Part shown: positions 10,271-20,546 of the stretch, one piece after another
How positions within the stretch are numbered: position 1 is the first letter of the stretch
How the letters are laid out: each line of letters starts with the position of its first letter
From: Thiomargarita sp.
GTDB lineage: Bacteria; Pseudomonadota; Gammaproteobacteria; Beggiatoales; Beggiatoaceae
NCBI GenBank assembly: GCA_020721045.1
Contig: DYNN01000023.1
Span: 1-33,215 of the forward strand
Reading direction: 5' to 3'
Length of the DNA stretch: 33,215 nucleotides
Made by a program: the position numbers and the translations under genes
Notes under the pieces: model-generated
Told to the model about the DNA's origin: nothing
The model's input: only the letters and a program-made list of their open reading frames with translations
The model's database searches: none

Positions 10271-11704
10271 TTACTTTTCCCCTACACAAACGATTTTCAT
10301 TAAATTAGTTTGCCCAGCAACGCCCCTTAAATCGCCTTTGGTAATAATAATAATATCGCCTTCACTTACCGCGCCACGCTGTAGTAATTCTTTGATTAAT
10401 ATCTGATTTGCTTGAACTGTATCCACCAACTGTGTATCATCAAAATTAGTCGAATAAACACCACGATACAAAGTTACTCGTCGTCTAGTACTAATATGGC
10501 GTGATAAGGCAAAAATCGGTATACCTGAACTAATACGCGACATCCATAAAGGTGTAGAACCCGATTCTGTTAATGCTGCAATCGCTTTTACATTCAAATG
10601 GTTAGCAGAATACATCGCTGCCATCGCAATTGCTTCATCAATCCGCCCAAATTGATTAGTCATGCGGTGATCTGAACTACGTGCAGCCGGTTGTTTTTCA
10701 GCTTCACGACAAACGCGATCCATTGCAATAACAGCTTTATCTGGATAATTTCCCATTGCCGTTTCACCCGATAACATCACGGCATCTGTGCCATCAAAAA
10801 CAGCGTTAGCGACATCAGAAACTTCGGCACGTGTTGGAATAGGGCTGTCTATCATCGATTCCATCATTTGCGTTGCAGTAATCACTACTTTATTTAAATC
10901 ACGGGCTTTCTTAATTAAAAATTTCTGCGCTGTAGGCAAAGTCGCATCACCAATTTCTACACCCAAATCACCACGTGCAACCATGATCGCATCAGATGCT
11001 TTGATAATTTCTTCATAATTAACCAACGCTTCTGCTCGTTCGATTTTTGCAATAATGCCACCATTACCGCCTGCGATTTGAAATAAGCGTCGTGCTTCTT
11101 GAATATCTTCTGCTGTACGTGGAAAAGAAACTGCTAAATAATCCACATTCATTGCGGCTGCGGCTGCGATATCTTCTCGATCTTTATGGGTTAATGCGCC
11201 TGCGGATAATCCACCTCCTTGGCGATTAATACCCTTATGATTAGAAAGTACACCGCCCACTGTCACTTCGCAATGTACCCGTCCTCCTTCGATTTTTTTG
11301 ACTTTTAGCGTGATTCTGCCATCATCTAACAATAGTAAATCGTCGGCTCGTACATCGCCGGGTAATTGTTTATAGGTAATACCGACTTGTTGTTGATCGC
11401 CATCATTACTCGGTAAAGTGGCGTTTAAAGTGAAAAGATCGCCTTCGCATAGAGTAATTTCACCCTCTTTAAAGCATTCAATACGAATTTTAGGACCTTG
11501 CAAATCGGCGATAATACCAATTTCACGCCCACATTTTTCAGCACATTCACGCACGGCTTTGGCGCGACGTTGTTGAGCAGTATGTGTTTCATGAGAAAAA
11601 TTGAGCCGTACCACATCAACACCCGCACAAATTAATTTTTCCAACATTGCAGGTGCGTCGGTCGCTGGTCCTAAAGTCGCAATGATTTTAGTTCTTCTAA
11701 ACAT
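10271..11704 (-). CDS. pyk: Pyruvate kinase
   Basis: Converts phosphoenolpyruvate and ADP to pyruvate and ATP at the end of glycolysis. The 477-aa protein is a PykA-like (type II) enzyme: FRRTKIIATLGPATD start, RLNFSHE, DLQGPKIR, the active-site lysine region IIAKIERAEAL, the metal-binding VMVARGDLGVEIG, the signature ITATQMMESM, and SPIPTRAEVSDVANAVFDGTDAVMLSGETA. The C-terminal allosteric domain is complete, ending with GDLRGVAGQTNLMKIV. The length is normal. It is preceded by an AT-rich 170-nt gap before the reductase gene, so it probably has its own promoter, though none is clear by eye. Confidence 0.97.
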   Translation of the reverse strand: MFRRTKIIATLGPATDAPAMLEKLICAGVDVVRLNFSHETHTAQQRRAKAVRECAEKCGREIGIIADLQGPKIRIECFKEGEITLCEGDLFTLNATLPSNDGDQQQVGITYKQLPGDVRADDLLLLDDGRITLKVKKIEGGRVHCEVTVGGVLSNHKGINRQGGGLSAGALTHKDREDIAAAAAMNVDYLAVSFPRTAEDIQEARRLFQIAGGNGGIIAKIERAEALVNYEEIIKASDAIMVARGDLGVEIGDATLPTAQKFLIKKARDLNKVVITATQMMESMIDSPIPTRAEVSDVANAVFDGTDAVMLSGETAMGNYPDKAVIAMDRVCREAEKQPAARSSDHRMTNQFGRIDEAIAMAAMYSANHLNVKAIAALTESGSTPLWMSRISSGIPIFALSRHISTRRRVTLYRGVYSTNFDDTQLVDTVQANQILIKELLQRGAVSEGDIIIITKGDLRGVAGQTNLMKIVCVGEK

Positions 11705-11874
11705 TAAGATAACCTATAAAAGTAGAATCAATTCGTTATGTTATACCATTTTTCATTGACTTTATACAGTATTTTTATGGTTTAATTCAGCGTTAACAGC
11801 CTAGTATCATCAAATATGGGAAGCAAGAAAATAATACGGTGCAAATGTTGATCGAAATTTAAATGTAATAGCAC

Positions 11875-12894
11875 TTAATGTTGAGCAGTTGCAAATTCAA
11901 ATGAATCATAGAAAAAGCGATCCTTATCTAATCCTTTCCCCATAAAACTATTTTGGGTTGCTGTGATCATAACTGGTGGTCCGCAGGCATAGACTTCATA
12001 GTGAGTAAAATCAGGGATGTCTTGTAACACAACTTCATGCACAAAACCTGTTTTACCCTGCCAATTATCTTCAGGCAAAGGTGCTGATAACACTGGAATA
12101 TAGTGAATCTGTGGATGTTGATCTGCCCATTGTTGAGCTAAATCATGCATATATAAATCACGTTTTGCGCGCACTCCCCAATATAAGTGAATGGGACGTT
12201 GCATTTTTTCGGTAATCGCTTGTTCGATAATACCTTTAACTGGCGCGAATCCAGTGCCGCCAGCAACAAAGATAATAGGTAATTGTGTTTCCTGACGTAG
12301 ATAAAATTGTCCAAAAGGTCCCTCAATACGCAAAATATCTTTCTCATGCATCGTTTCAAACACGGTAGTGGTAAAAAAACCGCCTTCTACTTTACGCACA
12401 TGTAATTCTAATAATTCATCATGTGTTGGCGCATTTGCAAGGGAAAAACTCCGCCGTCGCCCATCTGGTAAAATAAAATCAATATATTGTCCTGCTTTGA
12501 ATTGCAAACGTTCATTGTCGGGTAATTTTAAGAAAATTTCCATAACATCATGAGATAATCGCTGCATTTTAGCAATGCGACACGGTGTTTTTTTTACTTC
12601 AACCTCTTCTTTTCTCTCAATTTCTCTGACTGTGAGCGTCAAATTACTTTCTGCGTAAGCTTGACATAATAAAATTTCGCCTTGGTCAGAATCAATTTTA
12701 TTCAAACCAATAGTGGGCACTTTTTCATATCTAGTTGAACCTGCAACTAATTTCCCCTTACACATACCACATTTACCAGAGCGACAACCGTAAGGAATCA
12801 TATAACCCTGTCTTAGTCCGGCATCTAATAGGGTTTCATTGTTTTCTACATCAAATTCATGATGACTGGGTGTTATTAAAACTTTATAAGACAT
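11875..12894 (-). CDS. 2Fe-2S ferredoxin/NAD(P)H-flavin oxidoreductase (CDP-glucoseen-reductase-like)
   Basis: Soluble electron-transfer flavoprotein of 339 aa. The N-terminal plant-type ferredoxin domain carries the Cys cluster in YGCRSGKCGMC plus a fourth Cys in ILLCQAYA. It is followed by a ferredoxin-NADP reductase module with an FAD-binding RRRSFSLANAP motif, an NAD(P)-binding GGTGFAPVKGI motif and a C-terminal YEVYACGPPVMI. The family is usually labelled CDP-6-deoxy-delta-3,4-glucoseen reductase. No CDP-dideoxysugar genes are nearby, so a general reductase role is more likely. It follows smpB by 40 nt on the same strand and is probably co-transcribed. Confidence 0.85.
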   Translation of the reverse strand: MSYKVLITPSHHEFDVENNETLLDAGLRQGYMIPYGCRSGKCGMCKGKLVAGSTRYEKVPTIGLNKIDSDQGEILLCQAYAESNLTLTVREIERKEEVEVKKTPCRIAKMQRLSHDVMEIFLKLPDNERLQFKAGQYIDFILPDGRRRSFSLANAPTHDELLELHVRKVEGGFFTTTVFETMHEKDILRIEGPFGQFYLRQETQLPIIFVAGGTGFAPVKGIIEQAITEKMQRPIHLYWGVRAKRDLYMHDLAQQWADQHPQIHYIPVLSAPLPEDNWQGKTGFVHEVVLQDIPDFTHYEVYACGPPVMITATQNSFMGKGLDKDRFFYDSFEFATAQH

Positions 12895-12934
12895 AATTGT
12901 AACGACTCTTTAAATAATTTCATTAAAATCAATA

Positions 12935-13408
12935 TTATGCGTGCTTAAACAAACGTTCTTTTTCACGCTTCCAATCCCTATCTTTTTGGGTATCACGTTT
13001 GTCAAATTCTTTTTTACCTTTGCCCAAAGCAATTTCTAACTTGGCACGTCCCCGTTTCCAATACATCGCAGTGGGAATTAAGGCTTGTCCTTTGCGTTCG
13101 ACTGCACCGATTAATTTATTTAATTCAAAGCGATTTAACAATAGTTTACGGGTGCGTTGAGGATCAGGCACAATATGAGTAGAGGCTGTTTGTAAAGGCG
13201 TGATAACTGAACCAAGCAAAAACGCTTCCCCATTTTTTATAAAAACATATGAATCACGAATTTGCACCTTACCCGCCCGCAAACTCTTCACTTCCCAACC
13301 TTCTAACATTAAACCACATTCAAACCGATCCAGTAAAAAATAATCAAAACCCGCTTTTTTATTTAAACAAATTGTACTACTTGTATTTTCAGATTTTTTC
13401 TTTGTCAT
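12935..13408 (-). CDS. smpB: SsrA-binding protein SmpB
   Basis: Binds tmRNA and delivers it to stalled ribosomes in trans-translation. The roughly 157-aa protein has the OB-fold core [26 protein letters not shown], the [13 protein letters not shown] segment and the basic tail [26 protein letters not shown] typical of SmpB. The ATG at 13408 is preferred; a TTG two codons upstream (13414) is also possible. The ssrA tmRNA gene is not visible in this window. Confidence 0.96.
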   Translation of the reverse strand: MTKKKSENTSSTICLNKKAGFDYFLLDRFECGLMLEGWEVKSLRAGKVQIRDSYVFIKNGEAFLLGSVITPLQTASTHIVPDPQRTRKLLLNRFELNKLIGAVERKGQALIPTAMYWKRGRAKLEIALGKGKKEFDKRDTQKDRDWKREKERLFKHA

Positions 13409-13601
13409 ACTCAATTACACGCTTTCTTACGAAAGAAACAATTTTAAAGTGATGAGCATACCATGTCTATTGATTTTCGCACACCCCTATGCTTAAAATC
13501 TATACTTCACCATCTGAATTCAACCGCTTTGATCAACGAAATGGTTACAACCATTCCAGCTTACTTTTACTAAACTTATAAATGAATTATATCTTTGCTC
13601 C

Positions 13602-13630
13602 GTAGTGCAATCACTGTGATTTATCACTAC
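13602..13630. promoter_or_regulatory. Nested inverted repeat upstream of the giant surface-protein gene
   Basis: An outer 6-bp stem (GTAGTG / CACTAC) encloses a second perfect 6-bp inverted repeat (AATCAC T GTGATT). It ends 32 nt before the predicted start. It could be an operator or an RNA hairpin in the leader. It superficially recalls a CRP site, but half-site order and spacing do not fit. The rest of the 13409-13662 gap shows nothing recognisable. Confidence 0.35.
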
Positions 13631-13662
13631 TTAAAGTGGAATTTTATTGGCATTAGAATATT

Positions 13663-16600
13663 ATGAAATGGCTAAAAATCGATTTAATTTTTTTCAAAAC
13701 TGAACGTAAAATGCGATACTTTATTTTTTTATTTTTCAGTACCTTATGTCAAGCTGACACAATGGCTATATGGTATGTTTCGCCGCAAGGAAATGACAGC
13801 AATGAAGGTTCGTTAAATGCGCCTTTCGCCACTATTCAACAGGGTATCGAAGCCGCTCATGAAAATGATATGGTATTAGTACAAGCCGGTATTTATTCAG
13901 AACAAATTAATTTTATTGGTAAAAATATTACCGTTGCTTCACTTTTTTTCACCACAAACAAAACTGAATATATTGAACAAACAATTATTCATGGTAGTGA
14001 TAACGGGCATGTTGTCACTTTTGCTAATAATGAAAAAGAAACAGCTTTGTTGACGGGTTTTACTATTACTCATGGTAAAACAACAGAAAATGGTGGAGGT
14101 ATTTATCTTACCAATAATGCACAACCCCGCCTAGAAAATCTAATTATTACTCAAAATCAAGCAGTTAATGGCGGTGGTATTGCTATTTTACGCGCAAAAC
14201 CAACATTAAATCATTTAATAATTAAAGAAAATATAGCTTATAATGGTGGCGGAATATATGTGGACGAAAATAATAAAATCGACTTAAAAAACAATACGAT
14301 CAAAGATAATCATGCCAGTCATTTGGGTGGTGGGATTTATAGTCAAAAACCACTTAATTTACAGCTCATTCAAAATCTTATTGCCAATAACACTGCCGAA
14401 ATGGGTGGCGGTTTATATGTAGTCAATACGCGCGGCTCATTTCTGTTGGATAAGGTGCAACGCAATAGTATTTATGATAATTATGCCACGCAAGGACGTG
14501 ATATATATTTAATTCAAAATGTTACATCACAACCTACCGCACTTTATTTTGATACTTTTTCAGTGAAAGAACCAACCAGTTATCATATTTTTTCTAATCA
14601 ACCGCTTGCTTTTGACATTATAAATGCCATTCACAACCAAATAGATAGTGATTTATATGTTTCGCCACAAGGTAGTGATCAAAATGACGGTATAACGGCA
14701 AATAAACCATTAAAAACAATCAGTAATGCTATTTCAAAATTGTTAGTAACTGCACCGCGCACTATTTATTTGCAAGCAGGTATTTATAGTCCTGATAGTA
14801 ATGGGGAAAAATATCCTTTAGTATTACCTAATAATGTTTCTTTACAAGGAGATAGCGAAAATACGACAATTTTAGATGCGCAGCAACAGGCATCTGTGAT
14901 TTATTTGAAAGATGTGCAAAATACCGTTTTAGCCGATATGACCCTCACAAATGGTTATGCAAAGTTAGGTGGCGGAATTTATATTGAAAATGCGAATCCA
15001 ACATTACAAAATTTAACGATTACTCATAATATTGCGATTGATGATGAAAAACAAGGAAAAGGCGGCGGAATTTTTAATTTTAACAATCAGTTAGTTATTT
15101 TAAGAAATAGCAGTTTAGTTGCTAATCAATCTATACAAGGGGGTGGAATTTATTTAGAAAATAGTAGTGAATCCAATCAGATAATAATAGAAAATAGCGT
15201 ATTGGTTGATAATAAAAGCGAAATGGGCAGTGGAATTTTTAATCAAAATAGCGCGTTAGATTTAATAAATGTCACTTTAGCTAATAATAACACAAATCAA
15301 GTAGATGGCGGATTATATTGTACTGATTGTAAAATAGATATTCAGAATTCCGTGATTTGGCATGAAACACTTTTACCTATTATTATTGCTAATGTTAATA
15401 CAACGAGCACATTAACAATTGATTATTCTGCAATACACTGGGGGCAAGGAGGTATTCAAACTGATAAAACTAATCTTATCAATTGGTTATCACATAATAT
15501 TGATGCTGATCCGCAATTTATTAATCCGGCTATGGGTAACTATCAATTGCAGCCTACCAGTCCGTTGCTTGATGCAGGTAGTTCAGAAAATGCGGCTTTA
15601 TTCGATCGCCTAGGCAACAAGCGTCTGCCGCCCATTGATATTGGCGCTTATGAATATCAACCATTGCCTGCGTGTTATTATAATATTACTTTACCAACAA
15701 ATACTTACACAGCAATCGGTGGTACAGGTACGATGACAGTGACCACTTTTGATTATTGCGATTGGGTTATTGATTTACCTGATGATACTTGGATTAGATT
15801 TAATGAAGCCAAAATCAACCGTGGTACTCATACAGTACATTATACGATTGATGAAAATTCAACGGCTTATCAGCGTAATTTACAATTTACGATCGCAGAA
15901 AAATCTATCAATATTATTCAAACTGGTTTAAGTTGTGATTATACGATTCAACCGAATATTGTTGAATATACAGCAAAATCAACCACGGATAAAGTCACAG
16001 TCACTGCACCAGAAGGCTGTAAATGGACTGCAGGTAGTAATGATGCTTGGATTAGTTTAATTTCTGGAAATAGTGGCAATAGTACGGATGTAGTGAATTA
16101 TTTTGTTACAGAAAATAATAGCCCTTATCCGCGTCAAGGCACAATTAAAATCGCCGATAATTTATTGATCATTAAGCAGTTAGCTGCTTCTCAGTGTCAC
16201 TATCAGTTAGAGCCGACGACATATGAAGTCAATGCAAGTGGTGGCGTTGCAACCGTTTCAGTATTGACTGAAGATAATTGTCAATGGACTGCTGGTAGTA
16301 GTGATATATGGTTAAGTATTCTTAGCGGCAATATTGGGCAAGGTCAGGGAAATGTTGAATATTTTATTGCGAGCAATCCAAATGAAATTTACCGATATGG
16401 TACGCTAAAAATTGCTGATACTTTTTTTACAGTCATGCAAACCGATTTTAAGTGTAATTATCAATTGAATATGCAGACGAATTATTACGATGCGAAAACA
16501 CATGAAGGCAGTTTTAATATTATCACACCTCATGATTGTCGCTGGAATATTATGAGTGATGCCACTTGGATTAATTTGATTTCTAGTAATACGGGATTAG

Positions 16601-19380
16601 GTAATGCCACTGTGCGTTATACGATTGAGGAAAATGATGGGCAAGAAAAGAGAACTGCTGTTTTAGCTGTTGAAGATCAGACAGTTAAAGTAACACAATT
16701 AGGCAAAGGACCCAGTTATTTATTAACAGTAACCCCAACTGAAGGCGGTCATATTATTTCTACAGAGGTTGAACATTTTATTGATTGCAGTGAAGCGGAA
16801 TCACTCAATTGTAGTGCGCATTATGATAACAATGAAGTAGTGACTTTAATTGCGCAAAATAAACCCAATTGGGCATTTAAAGAATGGATAGGCGATTGCC
16901 AAGTAGCGATTAAAAATCCATGTATTCTAACGATGAACAGCGATAAGCAAGTTACTGCACGGTTTGAATCGTTGCAAACCTATACAAATCTATATTTGGA
17001 AGTCAGCAATCCCACGATTTTGCACAAGGGACAATTGACCTTAACTGGCAAATTAAACCGTTTTCCTAATCGAGGTGAAGATTTATCTAACTTGCTGATT
17101 CAATTGACTATTACTGCACCTGACAGTTCTGTAGTGACACGACAAACAACGACAGAATCGGATACTGGACAATATGTTTTTGACAATAAGACATTGCCAC
17201 CATTTGATCAAGAAGGAAATTATACTTTTCAAACCCACTTTACTGAAACAGAAACATTGTATGCCTCAAATTCATTGCCACAATCGGTATTAGTTGATAA
17301 ATCAGCAGGTTATGTGATTTTAATTCAAGGAAAAATTGCAACTGAAGAAGGATTAGACGCACATGCAAAAACGCTTTCTCGAATACGCAAAACACTAGTG
17401 GCACGTGGATTTGAACCAAATAATATTTATGATTTTGGTTACGGTAACGAGCAAATTATACCTAATGAAACCGCTATTCAAGATGCATTTAATAGCTTAC
17501 AAAAGAAAGCCAATGGATCACCGGCACCTGTCTATTTGATCATGGTAGATCACGGCGGTAAAGAGGGAGAATTTTATATTGATAATGGTCACGATGAAAA
17601 AATAACGCTTGATTTATTAGATAGTTGGATTAAAAATTTTGAAATGGGTTTAACCAGTAAAGCCTTTATTGAAGCCCCACGCATCATTATCATCGGCACT
17701 TGTTATTCTGGTGCATTTATTCCCGCATTATCTGGGCGTGAACGCATTGTTATCACCAGTGCTGCTGCTAATGAAGCTTCTTACAAGGGATTATTAGAAG
17801 TTGATGGAATTCGGAGCGGAGAATTTTTCATTGATGCTTTATTTCAACAGTTAGGTATTGGAAAATCCTTGAAAAATGCCTTTGAGTTTGCCACACAACG
17901 CACAGAAATTTATACGCGACAAGGTGGAATCGCAACAAATACCAATGCCTTATATCATGATGATGCAGTGCAACATCCATTACTTGATGATAACGGCGAC
18001 CAACGGGGTAGTAATCGATTGGAAAAAATAGTGGCGACGACCAATTTTAACGATGGTTTCGGTCGTGCGCAAGATTTATATTTAGGCGTGGGTGCTGACA
18101 CTGAAACTAATACCAATGAATTACCGGCTGATATTATTTCAGTCACTCATACTTTGTATTTGAAAGAAAATCAAAACAAAGCCGATTTGCTAATCACAGT
18201 TAATAATGCGACAAGAATCAATTCGGCATCCGTCGATATTCGTTCACCGACAATCACATTACCCAATGATAATAATAAAGAATATACCGAACAGTTAGAA
18301 ATTCAAGATATGCAGCGTGTATTTCTTTCTTGTAGCCAAGAAACGCAAACTTGCCATGCGACCACTGATGATTTATTTATAGAAGCGGGTAAATATGAAT
18401 TGTTTTATTTCGTTCGCGACAATCAAACTAACGACATTTCTCCTATTCAACGCTCAATTATTTATAAAAATCATCATGATAATCATTCGCCTAATAATAA
18501 TTTTCGCTTGCTGGCTCCAAAAAATAGAGCGGAAACACAAACCGTTTTGGTGTTTGATTGGGAAAATACCACTGATCCAGATGGTGATCCAGTGACTTAT
18601 AATTTATTAATTGGTCAATGTAATTCTGAATACAATCAAATAGATAACGTTATTTATCAACAAGAAGAATTAACGCAATCGATGAGTGCACTCACTACAG
18701 AATCCTTTATTAAAATAGAGGATAATTGGCATAAAGGCTTACAAGATCAAACTCGATATTGTTGGCAAATAGAAGCCGTCGATCATTTTGGCGGCATCAG
18801 TCAAAGTGAAGTATGGACATTTAAAACCAATAATCCTAATGCGCCTTTTGGTGTACAATCTATTAATGTCGTTGATATTCTCAGTAATGAAGCCGTCAAA
18901 ACTGCTAATTTTTCTAGTTCTGATGCTTCAATTATGATTTATGAAGAACAAGAACAAGCATTATTAACTGCACCACAAGGTATTGAAGCTTTACAAATAG
19001 AAATTTCAGCACCGAACTATCAAACAGCAACTGTTATGATTGATGCCACGCCTACTTTAACTGAACAAGTAGTGACATTGACACCCTTAGCAACTTATTC
19101 AATTGAAACGGGTATTGCTTATTTACCGATTGTGCAGGTGATTGGTGGCGGATATTATACGGTAACTTTGCAAGCGATTGATAATGATTCGTTTCGTTTA
19201 ATAGATTACCAAGCAATTTATCAAACATTATCGCCACAAGCCACATTTAACAGTCAAAATGGTGAATTGTCGATTCCGTTGATTACGGTGAAAGAAACAC
19301 CACAAATGACTTATCAAGTTTTATTGCAACAACAGCAAGATGTATTTAATTTACTCAATCTGACATCTATAAAAAAATAA
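13663..19380 (+). CDS. Giant secreted beta-helix/BACON protein with a C13 (caspase-like) peptidase domain
   Basis: Probably exported cell-surface or extracellular protein of 1905 aa. A signal peptide (MRYFIFLFFSTLCQA) starts at residue 17, so the ATG at 13711 may be the true start. Two parallel beta-helix blocks follow, each opening with YVSPQGxDxNxG (~37 and ~331) and carrying repeated GGGIY turns. They close with a DADPQF...DIGAYEY segment like choice-of-anchor domains. Next come four BACON-like modules (~671-1015) with regularly placed Cys, an InlB/Flg-type repeat (~1018-1100) and an Ig-like module. A peptidase C13/legumain-type domain (~1216-1425) has catalytic His1297 (MVDHG) and Cys1347 (IGTCYSGAF). 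An FN3-like segment (~1614-1735) and a tail follow. No C-terminal sorting motif is recognised. The peptidase may cleave this protein or a neighbour; that is inference. Confidence 0.85.
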   Translation: MKWLKIDLIFFKTERKMRYFIFLFFSTLCQADTMAIWYVSPQGNDSNEGSLNAPFATIQQGIEAAHENDMVLVQAGIYSEQINFIGKNITVASLFFTTNKTEYIEQTIIHGSDNGHVVTFANNEKETALLTGFTITHGKTTENGGGIYLTNNAQPRLENLIITQNQAVNGGGIAILRAKPTLNHLIIKENIAYNGGGIYVDENNKIDLKNNTIKDNHASHLGGGIYSQKPLNLQLIQNLIANNTAEMGGGLYVVNTRGSFLLDKVQRNSIYDNYATQGRDIYLIQNVTSQPTALYFDTFSVKEPTSYHIFSNQPLAFDIINAIHNQIDSDLYVSPQGSDQNDGITANKPLKTISNAISKLLVTAPRTIYLQAGIYSPDSNGEKYPLVLPNNVSLQGDSENTTILDAQQQASVIYLKDVQNTVLADMTLTNGYAKLGGGIYIENANPTLQNLTITHNIAIDDEKQGKGGGIFNFNNQLVILRNSSLVANQSIQGGGIYLENSSESNQIIIENSVLVDNKSEMGSGIFNQNSALDLINVTLANNNTNQVDGGLYCTDCKIDIQNSVIWHETLLPIIIANVNTTSTLTIDYSAIHWGQGGIQTDKTNLINWLSHNIDADPQFINPAMGNYQLQPTSPLLDAGSSENAALFDRLGNKRLPPIDIGAYEYQPLPACYYNITLPTNTYTAIGGTGTMTVTTFDYCDWVIDLPDDTWIRFNEAKINRGTHTVHYTIDENSTAYQRNLQFTIAEKSINIIQTGLSCDYTIQPNIVEYTAKSTTDKVTVTAPEGCKWTAGSNDAWISLISGNSGNSTDVVNYFVTENNSPYPRQGTIKIADNLLIIKQLAASQCHYQLEPTTYEVNASGGVATVSVLTEDNCQWTAGSSDIWLSILSGNIGQGQGNVEYFIASNPNEIYRYGTLKIADTFFTVMQTDFKCNYQLNMQTNYYDAKTHEGSFNIITPHDCRWNIMSDATWINLISSNTGLGNATVRYTIEENDGQEKRTAVLAVEDQTVKVTQLGKGPSYLLTVTPTEGGHIISTEVEHFIDCSEAESLNCSAHYDNNEVVTLIAQNKPNWAFKEWIGDCQVAIKNPCILTMNSDKQVTARFESLQTYTNLYLEVSNPTILHKGQLTLTGKLNRFPNRGEDLSNLLIQLTITAPDSSVVTRQTTTESDTGQYVFDNKTLPPFDQEGNYTFQTHFTETETLYASNSLPQSVLVDKSAGYVILIQGKIATEEGLDAHAKTLSRIRKTLVARGFEPNNIYDFGYGNEQIIPNETAIQDAFNSLQKKANGSPAPVYLIMVDHGGKEGEFYIDNGHDEKITLDLLDSWIKNFEMGLTSKAFIEAPRIIIIGTCYSGAFIPALSGRERIVITSAAANEASYKGLLEVDGIRSGEFFIDALFQQLGIGKSLKNAFEFATQRTEIYTRQGGIATNTNALYHDDAVQHPLLDDNGDQRGSNRLEKIVATTNFNDGFGRAQDLYLGVGADTETNTNELPADIISVTHTLYLKENQNKADLLITVNNATRINSASVDIRSPTITLPNDNNKEYTEQLEIQDMQRVFLSCSQETQTCHATTDDLFIEAGKYELFYFVRDNQTNDISPIQRSIIYKNHHDNHSPNNNFRLLAPKNRAETQTVLVFDWENTTDPDGDPVTYNLLIGQCNSEYNQIDNVIYQQEELTQSMSALTTESFIKIEDNWHKGLQDQTRYCWQIEAVDHFGGISQSEVWTFKTNNPNAPFGVQSINVVDILSNEAVKTANFSSSDASIMIYEEQEQALLTAPQGIEALQIEISAPNYQTATVMIDATPTLTEQVVTLTPLATYSIETGIAYLPIVQVIGGGYYTVTLQAIDNDSFRLIDYQAIYQTLSPQATFNSQNGELSIPLITVKETPQMTYQVLLQQQQDVFNLLNLTSIKK

Positions 19381-19476
19381 AATTAATCAATACTATTAAA
19401 CGACTCCTTACACTCTACGAACTTTATTTAATCATTTTATAGTTCATTAATCCGAATAGTTTATGATACCACTTTT

Positions 19477-20544
19477 TCATAAAATTGCCTGCATCTGCTC
19501 TATAAATAGTGATAAACTAAACCGTTGCGCTTGCTGTTCGCAGGCTGTACGCATTGTTTGGGCATAATCTGCATTCATAGAACGCACAGCATTAACTAAC
19601 TCTTCTACTTGCAAAGGTGCGGATAATAAGAGACCAGTTTGTTGGTCAATAATCGTTTCTAATAACCCGCCTTCTGCCAAGCCAATGACTGGTTTACCGG
19701 CTGCCATAGATTCAACGGGCGACATACCAAAATCTTCGGCTTGTGGTACATAAATCGTGGCAATCGCTTTACCAATGAGTTGTTGCAATTGCGTATCACT
19801 AATCCAGTCAGTAAATTGAATATGAGTGGCATGATTTGCCAATTGACGCAGACGCGCTAATTCTGTGCCACCAGAGGCAATAATCAATTTTTTATCCGGT
19901 AATTGTAAAAAAGCGCGAATAATTTTATCAACTTGTTTTAATGGGTCTAATCGCGCAGTTGATAAATAATAATCGCCTTGTCCTAACCATTGATATTTTT
20001 CTATATCACAAGGCGGATAAATAACGCTAGCAGATTGATTAAGATGAGTTTTAATCCGATTACGGACATTTTTTGAATTAGCAATAATTTGATCCATTGC
20101 TTGCACCGCTACTTCATAACGCGGTTGTAAATAATCGATAAATGCTTGTAAAGCCGGACGTTGCCAACGTGGCAGTTGCTGCAAGTAAAAATCACGCTGA
20201 TCATAAATAAAACGGGGCGGCGTATGACAATATAAAATATTACGCCCTATTCTATGTTGTTGAATTGCAAGCGGACTATAAAAACCACTGTATAAAACTG
20301 TGTGATAATTTGATAAAAAATCAGTGTGTTGAGCAAAAGCGCGAGATAATTTAAATTGTCGCCATAATGGTATGCGACTAAATGCATTAAGAGTGTGTGT
20401 CTGTGCAATGTGGGCGAGAAAAGGGTGTGCTGCGCGGGCAAAGCCAAAACCTAAACTAGCACCTAAGTGTTGAGCTAACAAACTGCTGAGTCGTCCGCCC
20501 CCTTCTAACGATTCAAAATAATCATGTAATACGATAATTGACAT
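19477..20544 (-). CDS. Glycosyltransferase family 4 protein
   Basis: Likely transfers a sugar from an NDP-sugar during surface-glycan or glycolipid assembly. The 355-aa protein has a GT-B fold. The N-terminal acceptor domain begins MSIIVLHDYFESLEGGGR and includes ILYCHTPPRFIYD, typical of mannosyltransferase-like GT4 enzymes. The C-terminal donor domain has YYLSTARLDPLKQVDKII and the EX7E motif in EDFGMSPVESMAAGKPVIG. It starts 2 nt after the pheA stop codon, so translation is probably coupled, although the functions are unrelated. Acceptor and donor are unknown. Confidence 0.88.
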   Translation of the reverse strand: MSIIVLHDYFESLEGGGRLSSLLAQHLGASLGFGFARAAHPFLAHIAQTHTLNAFSRIPLWRQFKLSRAFAQHTDFLSNYHTVLYSGFYSPLAIQQHRIGRNILYCHTPPRFIYDQRDFYLQQLPRWQRPALQAFIDYLQPRYEVAVQAMDQIIANSKNVRNRIKTHLNQSASVIYPPCDIEKYQWLGQGDYYLSTARLDPLKQVDKIIRAFLQLPDKKLIIASGGTELARLRQLANHATHIQFTDWISDTQLQQLIGKAIATIYVPQAEDFGMSPVESMAAGKPVIGLAEGGLLETIIDQQTGLLLSAPLQVEELVNAVRSMNADYAQTMRTACEQQAQRFSLSLFIEQMQAIL

Positions 20545-20546
20545 TG

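Noticed and set aside
11875-12894. The reductase as evidence for dideoxysugar synthesis
   Set aside because: No other CDP-sugar genes are present; the family label is broad and the smpB neighbourhood is a housekeeping context.
13602-13630. Reading the nested palindrome as a CRP (cAMP receptor) site
   Set aside because: The half-sites TGTGA and TCACT are separated by 4 nt instead of 6, and the best symmetry is AATCAC-T-GTGATT, which is the wrong order for CRP. The link to the upstream cyclase is tempting but unsupported.
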